Assembly: GCA_025351545.1 (NCBI GenBank)
Contig: JANXVQ010000636.1
Location: 1-8,013, forward strand
Source of the DNA: Spirosoma sp.
Lineage (GTDB): Bacteria; Bacteroidota; Bacteroidia; Cytophagales; Spirosomataceae
DNA length: 8,013 nucleotides
Reading direction: 5' to 3'
Shown here: piece after piece, positions 5,573 through 8,013 of the stretch
Numbering within the stretch: position 1 is the stretch's first letter
How the letters are laid out: each line of letters opens with the position of its first letter
Program-made: the position numbers and the translations under genes
The notes under the pieces: generated by a model
Told to the model about the DNA's origin: nothing
What the model saw: only the letters and a program-made list of their open reading frames with translations
Databases searched by the model: none

Positions 5573-7072
5573 ATGATTGCAGTAAATCCTGGACTAACCG
5601 CTTATGCCCTCCTGACGCCTGCTCTTTCGGCGACAATACCCCTGCAAACCGCAGGGATGTACATCAGCCATGTTGAAAACGTACTTGGTACGTCGTTCAC
5701 GTTCAAGGCTATTGCCTCATCCTATGCGGCTGCCCGGCGAGCCGAGCAAGTGGCCCTGACTGAAATTGACCGGTTAACTCAGATTTTGAGTAGCTACTGC
5801 CCTGACAGTGAATTCAGCCAATGGTTGCGCTCCACGGGTTCGCCCGAACGTATTTCCCCCGATTTGTTTGCTGTTTTATCCCTGTTCGACGAGTGGTATG
5901 ACAAAACGGAGGGGGCCATAAATGCCGGAACTGAGCACATCAGTCAATTATGGCAGCAGTCGGTGTCGCCATCTGAAGCTGATATAGCATCGGTGCAACA
6001 ACGGCACTGGTTACTTAACCCAGCCGAACAAATCGCTGCTCGCCTGACGACTATCCCACTGCGGTTAAACACTTTCGCCAAAAGCTACGTGCTCGACCGG
6101 GCGGCAGAAGCCGCGCTGCACGTAGCCGAAATTCAGGCAGTTGTGCTCAATGGCGGGGGCGATCTGGTCGTACGTGGTAACTGGACAGAGACGGTAGCCA
6201 TAGCCAATCCGCGCGCCGGTGCCGAAAACAGCGAGGTGCTGGCCCGATTTGCCGTTCAAAACCAGGCAGTGGCTACCAGCGGCAACTACCGACGTGGCAT
6301 TCAACTGGGCGAAAACTGGTATTCGCACATCATAGATCCCCGAACGGGCCGTTCAGCGAACGATGTAGCAAGTGCCACGGTTGTACACCCTGATGCTATT
6401 ACAGCGGGTGCACTGGCCACCGCATTTAACATCCTGTCGCCTGGTGAGCGTACAAAACTGGCCGCCCGTACTCCTGGTGCGGAGTTTTTCATTGTCACGA
6501 CCGACGGTCAGCAGCATACCAGCCCCGGCTGGGACGGGTTATCAATGCATGAAAACCCAGTAAGTAAGTCGGTGGAAACGGTTCGCCTGATGAGCATAAC
6601 TCCGCAGAAAGATAAGCTGTGGAATTCTGACCAGGAATTGATAATCAGCCTCGAATTGCCTCAATTTCAGGGTCGTTCACACCGGCCATTCGTAGCGATC
6701 TGGGTCGAAGATGAAAAGGGTGTTCCGGTTCGAAATCTGGCTCTTTGGTATAACAAACCTCGCTGGCTACCTGAGTTGCGGGATTGGTATGCCCTACAGC
6801 GGAGTTCAGATTTCGACGCGGCTTCGATCACGAGTGCGACCCGCTCGCCAGGTAGCTACACGGTCCAGTGGGATGGCAGGGATAATGCAGGGCAGTATGT
6901 TAAGCAGGCTAAGTACACGGTCTGTATCGAAGCCGCCCGCGAGCACAGTACTTACCAGATAATTCGACAAATGATGGATTTTAATGGAAAACTTAAACAA
7001 CAAACAGTGCCCGGCAATGTCGAAATCGCAACAGCAGCCCTGGATTATCGCCAAAAGAGCGACGCCCGCTGA
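5573..7072 (+). CDS. FAD:protein FMN transferase (ApbE) fused to DUF2271
   Basis: The 499-residue protein has two domains. Residues ~30-325 are ApbE, which moves FMN from FAD to a Ser/Thr of extracytoplasmic flavoproteins. Landmarks are ENVLGTSF (35-42), LNTFAKSYVLDRA (165-177, equivalent to the DLGGIAKGYA region), LNGGGDLVVRG (192-202), ATSGNYRRG (234-242), HIIDPRTG (252-259) and DAITAGALATAF (274-285). Residues ~355-475 are DUF2271, with RPFVAIWVEDEKG, LALWYNKPRWLPEL and GSYTVQWDGRDNAG. At the metal site canonical ApbE has ADALxT; here it is AGALAT, so the Asp is Gly279. The N-terminus (MIAVNPGLTAYALLTPALSA) is hydrophobic but lacks the usual positive charges. ATG 5573 is the first start after an in-frame TGA at 5564. 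The gene belongs with the Rieske and PepSY genes. Confidence 0.9.
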   Translation: MIAVNPGLTAYALLTPALSATIPLQTAGMYISHVENVLGTSFTFKAIASSYAAARRAEQVALTEIDRLTQILSSYCPDSEFSQWLRSTGSPERISPDLFAVLSLFDEWYDKTEGAINAGTEHISQLWQQSVSPSEADIASVQQRHWLLNPAEQIAARLTTIPLRLNTFAKSYVLDRAAEAALHVAEIQAVVLNGGGDLVVRGNWTETVAIANPRAGAENSEVLARFAVQNQAVATSGNYRRGIQLGENWYSHIIDPRTGRSANDVASATVVHPDAITAGALATAFNILSPGERTKLAARTPGAEFFIVTTDGQQHTSPGWDGLSMHENPVSKSVETVRLMSITPQKDKLWNSDQELIISLELPQFQGRSHRPFVAIWVEDEKGVPVRNLALWYNKPRWLPELRDWYALQRSSDFDAASITSATRSPGSYTVQWDGRDNAGQYVKQAKYTVCIEAAREHSTYQIIRQMMDFNGKLKQQTVPGNVEIATAALDYRQKSDAR

Positions 7073-7700
7073 GCCAGCCGCGGCCCGAGTCACGTCGGCA
7101 GGAACGCCCGCCTGGAAACGGCAGGCTGCCTCTACAACCCGCTGGCTGCATTTGTATCTGTCGATGGTTAGCTTTGTGATTGTCCTGTTTTTTTCCGTAA
7201 CGGGTCTGACTCTCAACCACGCCGACTGGTTCGACGATCAGTTTCAAACGAACGACATCGACGGAAAACTACCGTTGGCCTGGGTAAAAACACCGGATAC
7301 GGTATCCGTCAATAAACTGGCTATTGTCGAACATCTTCGAAACAAAGCCGGCATAAAAGGGGCCGTTAGCGATACCCGTCTCGACGACCGCCAATTTTCG
7401 GTATCGTTTCGGGGGCCAGGCTACTCGGCCGATGCGGTCATTGACCGACAAAAAGGAACGTACCATATCACCCAAACCCGAATGGGTATGGTGGCCATTC
7501 TCAACGATCTTCACAAAGGCCGCGACACGGGAAAATCCTGGTCGCTGGTGATTGATGGCGCGGCTATTTTTATGACGCTGGTGTCGGTATCGGGCTTGTT
7601 TCTGCTACTTTTTCTGAAAAATCGACGGTTAAATGGCCTGTTACTGGCAGGGTTGGGGTTTTTGATTGTCTATCTGATCTATGTGTTCGGCATTGGCTGA
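6984..7700 (+). CDS. PepSY-associated transmembrane protein (COG3295-like)
   Basis: The 238-residue inner-membrane protein has three predicted helices: ~57-77 (after RWLHLYLS), ~187-211 and ~216-236. Between the first two lies a periplasmic PepSY-like domain of about 110 residues (DTVSVNKLAIVEHLRNK through DRQKGTYHIT). The conserved histidines of this family are visible in RWLH (H56), TLNHADWF (H79) and LNDLHKGRDTGK (H177). In related membrane proteins such positions bind haem, but this is inferred here. ATG 6984 overlaps the ApbE frame by 89 nt; ATG 7017 (MSKSQQQPW) would overlap by 56 nt and leaves the conserved part intact, so the true start is uncertain. The overlap implies co-transcription and probably translational coupling. 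Confidence 0.88.
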   Translation: MENLNNKQCPAMSKSQQQPWIIAKRATPAEPAAARVTSAGTPAWKRQAASTTRWLHLYLSMVSFVIVLFFSVTGLTLNHADWFDDQFQTNDIDGKLPLAWVKTPDTVSVNKLAIVEHLRNKAGIKGAVSDTRLDDRQFSVSFRGPGYSADAVIDRQKGTYHITQTRMGMVAILNDLHKGRDTGKSWSLVIDGAAIFMTLVSVSGLFLLLFLKNRRLNGLLLAGLGFLIVYLIYVFGIG

Positions 7701-8013
7701 TGCGCGACTTTTTTACCTGGAGTAGTAGTTGTGGTTCGCCAAGGTGAGAAATATGATAAATCTTATCCCTCTTTCCCTTGTATAAACTATAGAAATCGAC
7801 CTAATTAAACTTACCTAGGACTGCCTACTTTTTAGCTAATAACACCCTCATGTCCAGTAGTCTGAAACAGTTCGTATGAATGTTGGCAGCTACCCGGATT
7901 TGTGTACGATTCGGCAATGCCGACCCTACGTCTTCGTTCGCCTGTGATTCGGGCGAGTGGCAAGCCCGATTCAGCCACACAGCGTTCGAGCAGGATCGAG
8001 CCTAGATTTATTA
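7701..8013. other. Right-edge region with no supported gene
   Basis: The first ~130 bases are AT-rich and contain no clear terminator hairpin after the PepSY gene. From about 7832 to the window edge an open frame on the minus strand (59 codons, running off the edge, containing GLPLARITGERRRRVGIAES) and a 42-codon plus-strand frame (7876-8004) compete. I recognise neither. The minus-strand one could be the 3' end of a gene starting beyond the window. Confidence 0.3.

Noticed and set aside
7832..8013. Minus-strand open frame running off the right edge
   Set aside because: The 59 codons contain no motif I recognise, and a plus-strand frame overlaps it. Sequence beyond the edge would decide; it is described only as part of the right-edge region.

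Overview
The window looks like chromosomal DNA of a Bacteroidota member, most likely of the Cytophagales (Spirosoma-like). This is inferred from the gene families and the style of the IS3 and IS110 transposase remnants, not from a marker gene. No RNA gene, CRISPR array or complete mobile element was found.

Layout. Left block (22-1496, minus strand): a membrane-anchored MtfA-type zinc peptidase followed 23 nt later by a secreted DUF1080 (3-keto-disaccharide hydrolase-type) protein. Next (1497-2250) is a gene-poor stretch with a palindromic repeat, GC-rich inverted repeats and the N-terminal half of a dead IS3-family transposase on the plus strand. Then comes a large minus-strand gene (2251-3957) for a probable Tat-exported protein that resembles (alpha/alpha)-barrel polysaccharide lyases. 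Behind it (3958-4901) is a transposon graveyard: the C-terminal half of an IS3-family transposase on the minus strand and a piece of an IS110-family transposase.

Right block (4902-7700, plus strand): an operon-like extracytoplasmic redox module. It has a Rieske 2Fe-2S lipoprotein with a frameshift near its end, a decayed small secreted ORF, an ApbE (FAD:protein FMN transferase) fused to DUF2271, and a PepSY-type three-helix membrane protein whose start overlaps the ApbE gene. The last 313 bases hold no gene that can be supported.

How the genes fit together. The right block would place an iron-sulfur protein, a flavin-attaching enzyme and a histidine-bearing membrane protein in the same envelope compartment, which suggests electron transfer across or outside the inner membrane. 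It shows signs of erosion: the Rieske frameshift, the broken ORF and a substituted metal-site residue in ApbE. The left and middle genes point to carbohydrate breakdown in the periplasm. The most unusual structural signal is that the two IS3 transposase halves, in opposite orientation on either side of the lyase-like gene, are almost exactly complementary, as expected if the segment between them was inverted after the IS inserted.
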